This document shows, piece by piece, positions 15,018 to 24,046 of a DNA stretch of 64,000 nucleotides. Origin of the DNA: an uncultured Granulosicoccaceae bacterium. GTDB taxonomy: Bacteria; Pseudomonadota; Gammaproteobacteria; Granulosicoccales; Granulosicoccaceae. The DNA lies in the NCBI GenBank assembly GCA_938007995.1, contig CALLLW010000033.1, forward strand, positions 1 to 64,000, read 5' to 3'. Position numbers and translations under genes: made by a program. Position 1 is the stretch's first letter, and the number at the start of each line of letters is the position of its first letter. The notes under the pieces are model-generated. The model searched no databases and was not told the origin of the DNA. It saw only the letters and a list, made by a program, of their open reading frames with translations.

Positions 15018-17156
15018 CTACCGGGATTTGCTCGCCTCAGCGATCACATCGCTCAACACAAACGCCGCCTCATCAAGAATGATATCCGGCACCGCGTCTT
15101 CGTCGTCATCGTCGTTGTTGGTGGCACCAAACGCGCTTCGGAACAGCTCTTCGCGTTCTTCGCGTCCTTCGCTACGTGCCTGAAATTCAGCCTGCCTGGC
15201 TGACTCAAGCAAAGACACAGATTTTTGAGCCCGAGCTTCACGCTGTGTTTCAAGCTCCTCTATCAGCAGCTTGAAGGAATCACTTGCACGATAGCGGGAC
15301 TCGTGTCTGAACTGCAGATGACTGAAGTTGGACTTACTCTCAGCCCACGGTTCGAAATCAGCCTCAGCCACCTCTGCCCACGGCAAAGCGTTGTCGAGGC
15401 TGCGCTCGCCCTGTGCATCAGAGTCGATTGACGTTGGGAACATCACGTCAGGCACCACACCACGGAACTGCGTACCTTCACCATTTACACGGAAAAACTG
15501 CGCGATTGTTACCTTGAGTTGTCCGAGCTTGCCTTCTCTGTCCAGTGGTACAACACTTTGCACCGTGCCCTTGCCAAACGTCGGCTCACCAAGAATGATA
15601 CCGCGACCGTAGTCCTGAATTGCTGCTGCGAAAATCTCTGATGCTGAAGCGCTGCCACGGTCTACAAGCACAGCCAACGGGCCGTGGTAGGCAACAGAGG
15701 GGTCAGTGTCTTCCTCAAGGTTAACCCGTCCACCAGCATCGCGTATCTGCACCACTGGTCCGGTTTCGATGAACAGCCCGGTCAACTGGGTCGCTTCCAG
15801 CAGCGCTCCGCCACTGTTGCCGCGCAGATCCATAATGATACCGTCGACGCCGCCGTCGGTTGTTGTCAGCTCTTCGAGCAGACGCCGCACATCGCGGGTG
15901 GTGCTGCGATAATCAGGAAGGTTTTGCGCCAGGCCCGCAGAATCAAGGTAGAACGTTGGCAGATCAATAACACCGAAGCGGCGTGTCTCACCACCCACCG
16001 GAATCTCGACAACCGAGCTTTTCGCCGCCTGGTCTTCAAGTTTAATTTTATCGCGCACCAAAGAAATAACTTTTGGTGGTGACCCCGCCGGTGCCGCGCC
16101 GGGCAATAGCTTCAGGCGGACTGTAGAGCCCTTCGGACCGCGAATCAGGTCGACCACATCCGCCAGCGGCTTGCTCACCACATCAACAATCTCGGCGTCT
16201 TCACCCTGCCCCACACCGACAATACGATCATCAACACTAACCAGCTTACTGAGTGCCGCAGGGCCACCGGTGATGACACGCCTGACGACCGTATACTGAT
16301 CTTCTGTCTGCAGTGCCGCACCGATTCCCTCTAGCGAAAGACTCATGTTGATTCTGAAGTTTTCAGAATTACGCGGCGAGAAATACGAGGTATGGGGCTC
16401 AACCGAAAGCGTATAAGCGTTGACAAAAAACTGAAATACTTCATTGGCTGAAATCTGACTAACGCGCCGACCCATCCGTTCATAGCGCTGGGTTAACGTA
16501 TCGAGGATTTCGTCTTCCGACTGTTCAGCCAGGCGCAGACTCAGTACATCGTTCTTGACTCGTTTACGCCACAGCTCATCGTGTTCGGCAACCGAAGACA
16601 CCCACTGTGCGTCTTCGCGGTCAAACATGTAACTTTCATCAATAGTGAAATCAAAATCACGCTTTAGCAGATTTTTGGCAAACTCTGCCCGTTCTTCAAC
16701 GCGATTGCGAAAACGGGAGAAAATCTCGAACACTGGTTCAAGGCGCCCGTTGCGCAGCGCATCATCGAACTTTCGGCGGTACTTTTCGAACTCCTGAATA
16801 TCACTGCCGCGCAAGAAGCTCTTCTGCGGATCAAATGACTCGAGAAACCGATCAAAGATCTGTTCTGATAAATCATTGCCAACGCGAACAGGTTTGTAGT
16901 GATAGCGCTGCATCAACTGGCTGATCACTGCAGTCGCCTGCTCGTGCTCCGGCGTTGGCGCCAGCGCCGCCTCCTGGGCGGCAGCTGTAGATGCGAAGGA
17001 CACTCCCGCACTGAGCAACAGAACGTTGGCAAATTGACGCGTAAAGCAATCCGGCACCAGTCGCGCAGCTGAGTTCAGCAAACCCGCCAGTCTTGTCGGG
17101 ATCTGCTTCAATGAAATCTTTTCAGGTAAATTCAAACCGCTTAAGTGGTGTTGCAT
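15018..17156 (-). CDS. prc: Carboxy-terminal processing (tail-specific) protease Prc
   Basis: 712 residues, the usual size for Prc/Tsp of gammaproteobacteria. A long basic leader plus hydrophobic segment (FANVLLLSAGVSFASTAAA) exports it to the periplasm. Then come the N-terminal vault domain (FDPQKSFLRGSDIQEFEKY), a PDZ domain (YTVVRRVITGGPAALSKLVS), and the S41 protease core. The catalytic Ser lies in DRGSASASEIFAAA near residue 499 and the Lys in FGKGTVQSV near 527. An MDLRGNSGG segment lies between the PDZ domain and the Ser. The C-terminal DUF3340-like domain follows, with a Glu/Arg-rich stretch. It degrades misfolded periplasmic proteins by their C-terminus and trims or turns over murein-related proteins. 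Confidence 0.95.
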   Translation of the reverse strand: MQHHLSGLNLPEKISLKQIPTRLAGLLNSAARLVPDCFTRQFANVLLLSAGVSFASTAAAQEAALAPTPEHEQATAVISQLMQRYHYKPVRVGNDLSEQIFDRFLESFDPQKSFLRGSDIQEFEKYRRKFDDALRNGRLEPVFEIFSRFRNRVEERAEFAKNLLKRDFDFTIDESYMFDREDAQWVSSVAEHDELWRKRVKNDVLSLRLAEQSEDEILDTLTQRYERMGRRVSQISANEVFQFFVNAYTLSVEPHTSYFSPRNSENFRINMSLSLEGIGAALQTEDQYTVVRRVITGGPAALSKLVSVDDRIVGVGQGEDAEIVDVVSKPLADVVDLIRGPKGSTVRLKLLPGAAPAGSPPKVISLVRDKIKLEDQAAKSSVVEIPVGGETRRFGVIDLPTFYLDSAGLAQNLPDYRSTTRDVRRLLEELTTTDGGVDGIIMDLRGNSGGALLEATQLTGLFIETGPVVQIRDAGGRVNLEEDTDPSVAYHGPLAVLVDRGSASASEIFAAAIQDYGRGIILGEPTFGKGTVQSVVPLDREGKLGQLKVTIAQFFRVNGEGTQFRGVVPDVMFPTSIDSDAQGERSLDNALPWAEVAEADFEPWAESKSNFSHLQFRHESRYRASDSFKLLIEELETQREARAQKSVSLLESARQAEFQARSEGREEREELFRSAFGATNNDDDDEDAVPDIILDEAAFVLSDVIAEASKSR

Positions 17157-17246
17157 TAATTAAAATCCTTCACGGATGTGCAGAAACCTCTGGCTCGCCG
17201 CACCGAAATTGGAAGCACTCTTGTCCGGTCTGCGATTTTCGCTCGC

Positions 17247-17298
17247 TTTGGCCGCCTGTTCTGGCTGCCTGTTTTGGCCGCCTGTTCTGGCTACCTGC
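17247..17298. repeat. 13-bp-period tandem repeat (4 units) upstream of prc
   Basis: Four 13-bp units, alternating TTTGGCCGCCTGT and TCTGGCTGCCTGT (or ...TACCTGC), start at 17247, 17260, 17273 and 17286. It lies 90 bases upstream of the prc start, so it may be in the prc leader or promoter region. The rest of 17157-17605 shows nothing else I can support. Confidence 0.85.
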
Positions 17299-17605
17299 CT
17301 GAGCTGAAATGATTACAGACGTCCTCCGAGCTGTACCGGCTATTATGGACTGTTGCGTGACTATTCTGAGCAACAATATTCTGACAAGTTCAAACCCCAC
17401 TCAATTTTCGTGCAATGAGTCTGTTTGGTGGTGGCACGCGACGCGCCCCACCGAACTCTCGATTGTACCAACTTCAGCAGCACCAGAAAATTTTAACTGT
17501 CAACCGTTAAAACCGGTGATACATCTAACAGGCAAATCACCTGCTTGTCAGTAACCGCCGTTATTATACTCGCGTATCTTTGGTGAGCCTTTTGTGTATC
17601 TGCAG

Positions 17606-18508
17606 TCAGGTTTTTTTCACTCGGCCACGTTGCTGCAGCTGCTGTATGACTGTCTCAATTTGATTGCAAGCGGTAAGTGGAAGCGGGAGCAGCGGGCGGG
17701 GCAGTTTAACCCGCGGATAACCCTGCATCCGGACGATTTCATGAACCACTCGGATGCTGCCGTATTCATCAAACAATGACCACAGGGGTGCAAGCTTACT
17801 ATTCAGCCTGTGCAGTTCATCTATGCTGTTGCGTGCTTGCCACAGCGCAATAGCAATATCAGGCAGCGTGCCTGCAAGTACGGAATACCAGCCATCACAA
17901 CCAGCGCCCAATGCCGCAGCGATTTTTGAATCGCCCGAATAGCCGATTGAAAATCCTGCCGGCAGACTGACTGATAACCGTTCAACCTGAGCGTTAAAAT
18001 CGAGATCACCCGGTGGTGGATTTTTTACTGCTGCAACCAGACCCTGTTTACCCAGCTTGATGAGTAACTCTTCTGTCAGGCCAAAATGTGTGGTTATCGG
18101 ATTATTGTAAAAACACACTGGCAAACCAGTTGTGCTCGCCGCATCTTCAAATAATGCAGTGACATCTGCATCTGTTAAAGGCAGATAACTCACCGGCGCC
18201 AGTAACACGCCCCCGGCGCCGGATTTTTCAGCGTGTTTAATTAAGGTGCAAACATCACTGGAACGCATCGCGCCGACACTTGCGACTACCGGCTTATCAC
18301 CTGCAGCTTCAATAATCGCTTCAAGTGCTTTAAATCGTTGCTGCAAAGTCAGATACATATACGACCCAGTCGAACCCAGCGCGCCGATCGATGTTACTTC
18401 AGTGGCAGCAAGGCGACTGACTATTGAACCCAGCGCGTCACAGTCTACGCAACCATGATCATCAGCGGGCGTAACAGGAAAAGCAGAGAGACCGGAAAAT
18501 ACAGACAA
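17606..18508 (-). CDS. Dihydrodipicolinate synthase family aldolase/lyase (DapA-like)
   Basis: 300 residues with the DHDPS/N-acetylneuraminate lyase TIM barrel. The carboxylate-binding segment is GALGSTGSYMYLT, the catalytic Tyr is in CFYNNPITTHFG, and the Schiff-base Lys is in VAAVKNPPP. A GxS-like segment follows (GYSGDSKIAAALGAGCDGWY). The family condenses or cleaves pyruvate-containing keto acids; the exact substrate is not fixed by these motifs. The unusual PPPG after the lysine and the isolated position away from lysine biosynthesis genes argue against the main dapA. The start is TTG at 18508, the only in-frame candidate before the conserved N-terminus. Confidence 0.85.
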   Translation of the reverse strand: MSVFSGLSAFPVTPADDHGCVDCDALGSIVSRLAATEVTSIGALGSTGSYMYLTLQQRFKALEAIIEAAGDKPVVASVGAMRSSDVCTLIKHAEKSGAGGVLLAPVSYLPLTDADVTALFEDAASTTGLPVCFYNNPITTHFGLTEELLIKLGKQGLVAAVKNPPPGDLDFNAQVERLSVSLPAGFSIGYSGDSKIAAALGAGCDGWYSVLAGTLPDIAIALWQARNSIDELHRLNSKLAPLWSLFDEYGSIRVVHEIVRMQGYPRVKLPRPLLPLPLTACNQIETVIQQLQQRGRVKKT

Positions 18509-18753
18509 TGCAACACACCCTGAATTAGGTATTAAGTATTCACAACTGGCGGTAAAACAATTAACGAACTGGCATCAACAGGCAATACAACGGCTACCAG
18601 CAATGCCACCACACCACTTATAGTACCTTAACGACAAAAACCTTGTATAACTGCGCTGTCGGTCTTGCCAAAAGACACCTACCATCAACAACCGACTGAA
18701 ATGCACCTCAGAAAAAAAGATAGATAGACAAATAAAACAAATGAGTAGATTGT

Positions 18754-19662
18754 TTGAACACGCAGCTTAAAGGCCTGATTATCACCACCATTGGTGTGCT
18801 CTGTGTTGTTCCCGATGCATTATTTGTCAAACTCATTGACGCTGATGCGCTGACTATCGCTTTCTGGCGTATGCTTTTATCCGGCTTAATGGTATTGGCA
18901 GCGCTGGGTTGCTGGTACCGTCGTGACACCTACCGGCAGGTACGTGCTATTGGACGTTGGGGGCTGATTTACGCATTTTTTGCGGCAACCAGCGCACTAC
19001 TGTTTGTATTTTCAGTGAAGCTCACCACAGTGGCCAATACCACCATAATCATTGCATCTATGCCGGTTTTTGCAGCATTGATAAGCTGGTTTGTACTGGG
19101 GGAAGCACCGAGCCGCAGAATGGTAGTAACAATACTACTGGTGCTCATCGGATTGGCCATCGTCGCTTATGGCACCACACAAAACGCAACAAACAATCTT
19201 CAGGCGAGTCTGATCGGTGATTTGGCAGCGGTGACAGTCTCACTGTTTTTCGCCATCGCACTGACCGCCGCACGTAAAGCACGAGCACAGTCCATGATAC
19301 CGGCAGTGCCAGTTGCCTACATCAGCTGTGCGTTATTGCTGCTGCCCTTCGTAGAACCTTTTTCTATTCCACAATCACAATGGTGGCTGGTGATTCTGCA
19401 TGGTGGGTTGTTTATTACAGTGAGCTCTTGCATGCTGGCCTTGGGGCCAAGGTATATCTCTTCTGCCGAGGTTGCCTTGCTGATCTTACTGGAATCAATT
19501 CTGGCACCGGTACTCGCCTGGCTGCTACTCAATGAACAGCCGGGCAACTGGACCCTCGCTGGTGGAGCATTGGTGATTGGCGTGCTGTGTATTTCTAATG
19601 TACTGGCGTTGAAAAAACAAAAATCCAGGTATAAACACAGGCCAAAAATTCAACCAGAATAA
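18754..19662 (+). CDS. EamA/DMT-family transporter
   Basis: 302 residues with ten hydrophobic helices arranged as two five-helix EamA repeats. The first repeat begins KGLIITTIGVLCVVPDALFV and the second near LQASLIGDLAAVTVSLFFAI. Typical small-residue helix ends (FSVKLTTVANTTIIIASMPV; LGPRYISSAEVALLILLESI) and a Lys/Arg-rich C-terminal tail fit an inner-membrane drug/metabolite exporter. Substrate unknown. An in-frame TGA at 18742 leaves TTG at 18754 as the only reasonable start. It converges on the YceI gene; its stop overlaps the A-run of the terminator between them. Confidence 0.88.
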   Translation: MNTQLKGLIITTIGVLCVVPDALFVKLIDADALTIAFWRMLLSGLMVLAALGCWYRRDTYRQVRAIGRWGLIYAFFAATSALLFVFSVKLTTVANTTIIIASMPVFAALISWFVLGEAPSRRMVVTILLVLIGLAIVAYGTTQNATNNLQASLIGDLAAVTVSLFFAIALTAARKARAQSMIPAVPVAYISCALLLLPFVEPFSIPQSQWWLVILHGGLFITVSSCMLALGPRYISSAEVALLILLESILAPVLAWLLLNEQPGNWTLAGGALVIGVLCISNVLALKKQKSRYKHRPKIQPE

Positions 19663-19695
19663 AAAAAGCCCGGCGATTATTGAGTCACCGGGCTT
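19661..19695 (-). terminator. Intrinsic terminator of the YceI gene
   Basis: The stem AAGCCCGG (19666-19673) pairs with CCGGGCTT (19688-19695), extended by GA/TC past one mismatch. On the minus strand it is followed by seven T residues (A-run 19661-19667). It lies 32 bases beyond the YceI stop and overlaps the EamA stop codon on the other strand. Confidence 0.9.
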
Positions 19696-19726
19696 GCTGA
19701 TCAAACCTGCAGAAACAAAATCGTTT

Positions 19727-20320
19727 TTATTTTGCTTTCATTTCAGTGTTGATTGTTATTGCGATCGGGCCGGTAGGGAAACCACCCACGCCAAAATCCT
19801 GAGCGTTTACTTCAGTTGATGCCTGAAACGCTATCCAGTCACCTTTGTAGTAATCGATCGACTTGCCAAGCGGATGCTCACCATTAAGAGTCATCTCAGC
19901 TGCAAGAGATACAGACTTCGTAACCCCGTGCATGGTCAGATCACCAATCACATTCATGGTGTTATCACCAGTCACCTCTACGCCGGTGCTTTCGAATGTG
20001 ATTGTGGGATAGGTTTCCACTTCAAGGAAGTCCGCGTTTTTCAGATGATCGTCCAGTGCTTTGAATCCGCTGGCCAGACTGCTGGAATCGATCTCGACCG
20101 AAACCGATGACTCTTCAAGAGAATCTGCCATTGTGACTGTGGCCACGGCCTGGGTGAATTCGCCGTTCTGACGGGTCACGCCGGCATGATTCCAACCAAA
20201 CAGCACCTCGGTGTGCCCCTGATCAGATACATACTGTTTTTCCGCCAGAACCGCGGTCGAAAACAGCAGTGAAAATCCGGTGGCAAGCAGGCTGCCGGTG
20301 CGTAATAGTCCAGAACTCAT
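19727..20320 (-). CDS. YceI-family periplasmic protein
   Basis: 197 residues. A signal peptide (SLLATGFSLLFSTAVLA) precedes a YceI lipocalin-like barrel: SDQGHTEVLFGWNHAGVTRQ, the central DHLKNADFLEVETYPTITFE segment, and DLTMHGVTKSVSLAAEM. The family binds polyisoprenoid or amphiphilic ligands in the periplasm; roles in isoprenoid handling and stress are proposed. GGAG lies 7 bases before the ATG, a strong ribosome site. A rho-independent terminator follows the gene, so it is monocistronic. Confidence 0.92.
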   Translation of the reverse strand: MSSGLLRTGSLLATGFSLLFSTAVLAEKQYVSDQGHTEVLFGWNHAGVTRQNGEFTQAVATVTMADSLEESSVSVEIDSSSLASGFKALDDHLKNADFLEVETYPTITFESTGVEVTGDNTMNVIGDLTMHGVTKSVSLAAEMTLNGEHPLGKSIDYYKGDWIAFQASTEVNAQDFGVGGFPTGPIAITINTEMKAK

Positions 20321-20478
20321 GTTTTTTCTCCAGGAAGTCTGTGAAGTTATAGGATTTTGCAGTCGCGGTCGGCATCAATTGACCAGCCGCAGCCGTGCGA
20401 CGTCTGACCGCAACGATTACTGACAGTTCCAACCACTCCCGGCAGCCGAAACCTGCCAGTCGCAATTTGCTATTTGCG

Positions 20479-20531
20479 ATGGGCTATTGCAATGGGCAAT
20501 GGGCAATTGCTATGGGCAATGGGCTAATCGC
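20479..20531. repeat. 13+7-bp tandem repeat at the end of the aldo/keto reductase gene
   Basis: The order is ATGGGCTATTGCA (20479), ATGGGCA (20492), ATGGGCAATTGCT (20499), ATGGGCA (20512) and ATGGGCTAATCGC (20519): 13-bp units alternating with 7-bp half units, a 20-bp period. The last unit overlaps the stop codon of the aldo/keto reductase gene. Confidence 0.8.
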
Positions 20532-21498
20532 GCTCGGCATCGGCCTCAGCCATACGGTCATCGGTATAGCGATTGCCGACAATGGTCGTTTCATTGATTA
20601 GTTCGTTGAGCTCGGCGACTGTCTGATCACTCAGGACTATCTCTGCCGCACCTGCATTTTCTTTCATATAGTCAATGTGCTTGGTGCCCGGGATGGGCAC
20701 ATCGTTTTCGCGGTGTAACAGCCACGCAAGTGCAAGCTGCGCCATGGTGCATTGGTTGTCCTCAGCAATTTCCGCAAACGGTACAAGCAACTCGCTGTTC
20801 TTACGAAAAGCCTCAGGCTCAAAACGCGGCCTTGCAATCGTGCAGCGCAGATCTGTTTCACCAAGCTGAGTGGTATCGGCTGACTTGCCGGTGAGAAACG
20901 CTCTGCCCAGCGGCGAGAAAGGCACCATAGTGACACCAAGTTCGTCACAAACATCAAGCACACCACGTTCAGGCGTTCGAGACCACAACGAATATTCCGA
21001 TTGCAGTGCTGCCACCGGATGCTCTTTGTGTGCACGCCTGAGATTTTCACAACAGACTTCTGAAAGACCAATCTCGCGAACCTTGCCCTGCTCTACCAAC
21101 CGGGACAGCGCACCGACACTCTCTTCAATCGGGATATTTGGATCTACCCGGTGCAGGTAGTAAAGGTCTATCACATCAGTCTGCAGACGCTTTAAGCTGT
21201 TGTCGCAACTCTGATAGATGCCTTGCGGATCACCGTTAATGCCTTCACGCGACAAACCGCATTTGGTTGCCAGTACATATTCATTTCTGCGAGCCGATAG
21301 TGCATTGCCAATCAGCTCTTCGTTGTGACCCGAGCCATAAATCTGTGCCGTGTCAAGAAATGTATAACCTACATCCAGTGCTTCATTCAGCAACTTTTTT
21401 GATTCATTGTCGTCTGCCGGACCATAGCCCATAGACATGTTCATGCAACCGAGCCCAATGCCGGAAACATTCAGCGAACCTATTTTTCGAGTTTTCAT
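20524..21498 (-). CDS. Aldo/keto reductase
   Basis: 324 residues forming an AKR TIM barrel. The catalytic tetrad is visible: Asp and Tyr in FLDTAQIYGSGHNEELIG, Lys in VLATKCGLS and His in YYLHRVDPN. An NADPH-binding stretch follows near the C-terminus (VPIPGTKHIDYMKENAGA), typical of the AKR13/YakC-like group. These enzymes reduce aldehydes and ketones in the cytosol with NADPH; the substrate is unknown. AGGGG sits 6 bases before the ATG. The gene is followed on the same strand only by a repeat and the YceI promoter region; the FAD oxidoreductase lies 65 bases upstream and may be co-transcribed. Confidence 0.92.
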   Translation of the reverse strand: MKTRKIGSLNVSGIGLGCMNMSMGYGPADDNESKKLLNEALDVGYTFLDTAQIYGSGHNEELIGNALSARRNEYVLATKCGLSREGINGDPQGIYQSCDNSLKRLQTDVIDLYYLHRVDPNIPIEESVGALSRLVEQGKVREIGLSEVCCENLRRAHKEHPVAALQSEYSLWSRTPERGVLDVCDELGVTMVPFSPLGRAFLTGKSADTTQLGETDLRCTIARPRFEPEAFRKNSELLVPFAEIAEDNQCTMAQLALAWLLHRENDVPIPGTKHIDYMKENAGAAEIVLSDQTVAELNELINETTIVGNRYTDDRMAEADAERD

Positions 21499-21563
21499 TG
21501 GCAGCCCCTGATTGGTAAATTACGGTCGCATAGTATCTTACAGTGCGCGCCACAGTAACAGCA

Positions 21564-22529
21564 TCAAAACAACGCATCCGCTGCAGCACACCCTGAAGTA
21601 AAAGCCCCTTCGACCCGTGGCCGATCAAAAGCCTCACCGGCAAGAATTATCGCAGGCTTGTTACCCCACTTGATACAACCTTCACTTGATGGCTCAAACG
21701 GCTCTGCGTAACGCCAGCGCTGCACGGAGCTGCCGAGTAGTTTGTCAGGGTCTGCAGCATCTCCCAGCGCTTTTGCTGCTGCGTTTAGCGTCAGACTCAT
21801 AATCTCGGAATCAGACATTGACCACACAGACTCGCTGCATTTGTTTGAAAGATGCACAGTGATCGCAGGTACAGTAGAAATCCCCTTGGAATAATTATCA
21901 GCGATAAAAGCCAGTTGCTCATGCTCTGCAAACTGCATGGCACCATAACCATCCAGCCCCGCTGGTTGTTCACTGGTAGCCAACATCACGGTAACTGTGC
22001 CACGGTATTGAATGTTTGCCAGTTGTCTTGCAAGCCCCGGTGCGGGTAAAAGACCACTGCCGTTAAGGGTGGCCAGTGCCTGCGGAACCGGAGCGGTATG
22101 AATAACTGCGTCATACGGCTGCTGTTTAAGATACTCACCCAGGTTAACCACGGTAGTGCTGAATTTTACGTTTAGCGCTGCACTCGACACCATCCACTTA
22201 CACAGATCAGTCATTGCGGTACTGCCACACCAGCGCGGGTTGTTGTCTTCGGCATGATTAAATACCTGCGACCAGATCTTTATTGCGCCTGCCTGTTGCG
22301 CTGCCTGTAGCATCGTTTTAAACGCCGGGGTGCGTGCAGTGAAAAACTGCGCACCATGATCAAACCTTGCAGTCCCTTCGTTTGTTTCTATTCTGCGACT
22401 GGCCATACGGCCACCGGGTCCGCGGGATTTATCGACAATAGTAATATCACTGGTATTGAGACCGTGTTCCAGCAAGCGCGTGGCTGCAGATAAACCGGTA
22501 ATACCCGCACCGATGATTAGCACCTTCAT
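21564..22529 (-). CDS. NAD(P)/FAD-dependent oxidoreductase, renalase/amine-oxidase-like
   Basis: 321 residues. The N-terminal dinucleotide fold VLIIGAGITGLSAATRLLEH is followed by the GR segment DKSRGPGGRMASRR and a DHGAQFFTART motif, typical of renalase-like proteins (FAD oxidoreductases related to amine oxidases). The C-terminus carries the second FAD-contacting segment (IILAGEAFDRPRVEGAFTSG). A cytosolic flavoenzyme is expected, probably oxidising reduced nicotinamide isomers or an amine; the substrate is uncertain. It starts at ATG 22529, six bases after the CbiX stop, so the two form an operon. Confidence 0.88.
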   Translation of the reverse strand: MKVLIIGAGITGLSAATRLLEHGLNTSDITIVDKSRGPGGRMASRRIETNEGTARFDHGAQFFTARTPAFKTMLQAAQQAGAIKIWSQVFNHAEDNNPRWCGSTAMTDLCKWMVSSAALNVKFSTTVVNLGEYLKQQPYDAVIHTAPVPQALATLNGSGLLPAPGLARQLANIQYRGTVTVMLATSEQPAGLDGYGAMQFAEHEQLAFIADNYSKGISTVPAITVHLSNKCSESVWSMSDSEIMSLTLNAAAKALGDAADPDKLLGSSVQRWRYAEPFEPSSEGCIKWGNKPAIILAGEAFDRPRVEGAFTSGCAAADALF

Positions 22530-22535
22530 AAACTT

Positions 22536-23102
22536 TCAACCAGTACGTTGTGGGCAGGCTTTATCAAGAACGCTGCCCGCTTTAATCGAAATTACCCCTG
22601 TTTCTTTATCCAGCTGAAACGGACAGGTGTTGCACTGAATGCGTTTGTCTGTTGCCGGTGTATCTTTAAGCCTCGGGTCTGCTTCACCGCTGGCAAGTAC
22701 TGGCTGGCTGTCTTCATCGAGTCTTTTTTTCAGTAAGTCGAGAAGTAAGTCATCCATCCCCAACGGCTCGGCTATCTGATAGCTGGTATTCGGGTGATCT
22801 GCGGCGGCCTGACTGGTCAGGCTTGGAATATCACGAGTCCAGTGCTTGCCTTTAGCAAGAAAAAGCGGCAGCACAATAATGTGCGCGGCGCCCTTATTAA
22901 CACACGCAGCATAAGCCGCTGCAATATCCGGCATGGCAAGTTCCATGTGAGCCGGTTCCACAATAGTGCAATCTGCAATAAAGCGGGATGCAAAGTGCTC
23001 TGCAATTTCTTTAAGGCTGTCATTGGACTGTGCACGGCGACTGCCGTGATCACAAATAATCACACCCTTAACAACTTTATCTTCAGCGACACCTTGATTC
23101 AA
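22536..23102 (-). CDS. CbiX/SirB-family chelatase with Cys-containing C-terminal extension
   Basis: 188 residues. The CbiX core is clear: GVIICDHGSRRAQSN (first metal-binding His), IVEPAHMELAMPDI (second His region), and VLPLFLAKGKHWTRDI. This fold inserts Co, Ni or Fe into sirohydrochlorin-type tetrapyrroles. Beyond the roughly 135-residue core is a tail with three cysteines (RIQCNTCPFQL ... LDKACPQRTG), which could bind metal or a cluster. The start is TTG at 23102, supported by GGGGAGAG about 6 bases upstream. It is followed by the FAD oxidoreductase after six bases. No cobalamin pathway is in the window. Confidence 0.85.
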   Translation of the reverse strand: MNQGVAEDKVVKGVIICDHGSRRAQSNDSLKEIAEHFASRFIADCTIVEPAHMELAMPDIAAAYAACVNKGAAHIIVLPLFLAKGKHWTRDIPSLTSQAAADHPNTSYQIAEPLGMDDLLLDLLKKRLDEDSQPVLASGEADPRLKDTPATDKRIQCNTCPFQLDKETGVISIKAGSVLDKACPQRTG

Positions 23103-23212
23103 ATAACTCTCCCCTGCCTACCACTGTTCAAATTAAACATACAAGCATTGCCTGTCATAGATAACAGTATATTACCTGCAACAAACATACAGTGAGTGTA
23201 CAAAGAATGATC

Positions 23213-24046
23213 TTAAGGCACTGCAAATGTTAGTGATGCCCACAAGGTTTCCCATGCCACTTTTCTGCTCTCCGCCAACTCTGCTGCGGGCTCGCGCAAT
23301 ACCACCATATCGACCAGATAAGTGTGCGCTGATTTGACCGGCAAAACCACCACACCGTGGCGATCAGTTCGATGCAAAGAAATATTCACATTCCCCTGTG
23401 GCGATTTTTCAAACAGTTCTATCTGTGCATCTGCGCGGATTTGATTGTTATAGTGTGCGACAACACTGAGTCCTTCACTGACATTATCAGTGTAGGGGTT
23501 TTGCAATGCCACCAGCTCAATTTCCAGTCCGGCTGCAGCATCGCTTCCTTTGCCGGAACCCACTGATATCAGTGACTTTGAATAACGTGTGTAAGCTTCA
23601 GCGAAACCGCTTTCAGGCAAATTGCGCTGACGATGACGTTCAAGGATATTCGGAAAATCTTTATGATCGGCAAAGCGCTGAAACTTTTCCCAGTTTGTAT
23701 ACCTGATGGTGGACACAGAGCTCTGGTGCACAAGCACATGCAAACCGTCTTGCATCACATTCTTTTTTAATGCAGGGTTATCACCGGACCGGCTTGCCAC
23801 CGGCACTACGCGGTCGCCAATAATCCAGTCAAAGCGCGGGGACCTTGCCTTGACATACGCAACTGAGAAACCTGAAAATTCATCACCATTGCGCAGATTG
23901 ACTTCAAGCGGGGCACCCTCTTCCATTTGATATTGTGAAGGCTCGATCCAGAATTCATGGCTGAACGCTGCACCAACCGGCAGCATCAGCATCAACCCCA
24001 CAGCCAACGGCCGCACAATGCCAGAACAGAACAACATAAAGTACAT
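23213..24046 (-). CDS. DUF4198 domain periplasmic protein (NikK-like)
   Basis: About 277 residues from ATG 24046 (GTG 24064 and ATG 24037 are alternatives; an upstream extension would read through the opposite gene and is rejected). A hydrophobic leader (PLAVGLMLMLPVGAAFS) is cut before HEFWIEPSQYQMEEGAPL, the typical DUF4198 beginning with an N-terminal His. The Ig-like core continues (ELVALQNPYTDN; HRTDRHGVVVLPVKSAHTYL) to an aromatic end. DUF4198 proteins occur as periplasmic partners of nickel and cobalt uptake systems. The gene is divergent from a HupE/UreJ family gene, which supports a metal-related role. Confidence 0.8.
   Translation of the reverse strand: MYFMLFCSGIVRPLAVGLMLMLPVGAAFSHEFWIEPSQYQMEEGAPLEVNLRNGDEFSGFSVAYVKARSPRFDWIIGDRVVPVASRSGDNPALKKNVMQDGLHVLVHQSSVSTIRYTNWEKFQRFADHKDFPNILERHRQRNLPESGFAEAYTRYSKSLISVGSGKGSDAAAGLEIELVALQNPYTDNVSEGLSVVAHYNNQIRADAQIELFEKSPQGNVNISLHRTDRHGVVVLPVKSAHTYLVDMVVLREPAAELAESRKVAWETLWASLTFAVP

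Noticed and set aside
15684-16082. Plus-strand open frame of 132 codons
   Set aside because: Antisense to the protease core of prc; no conserved features.
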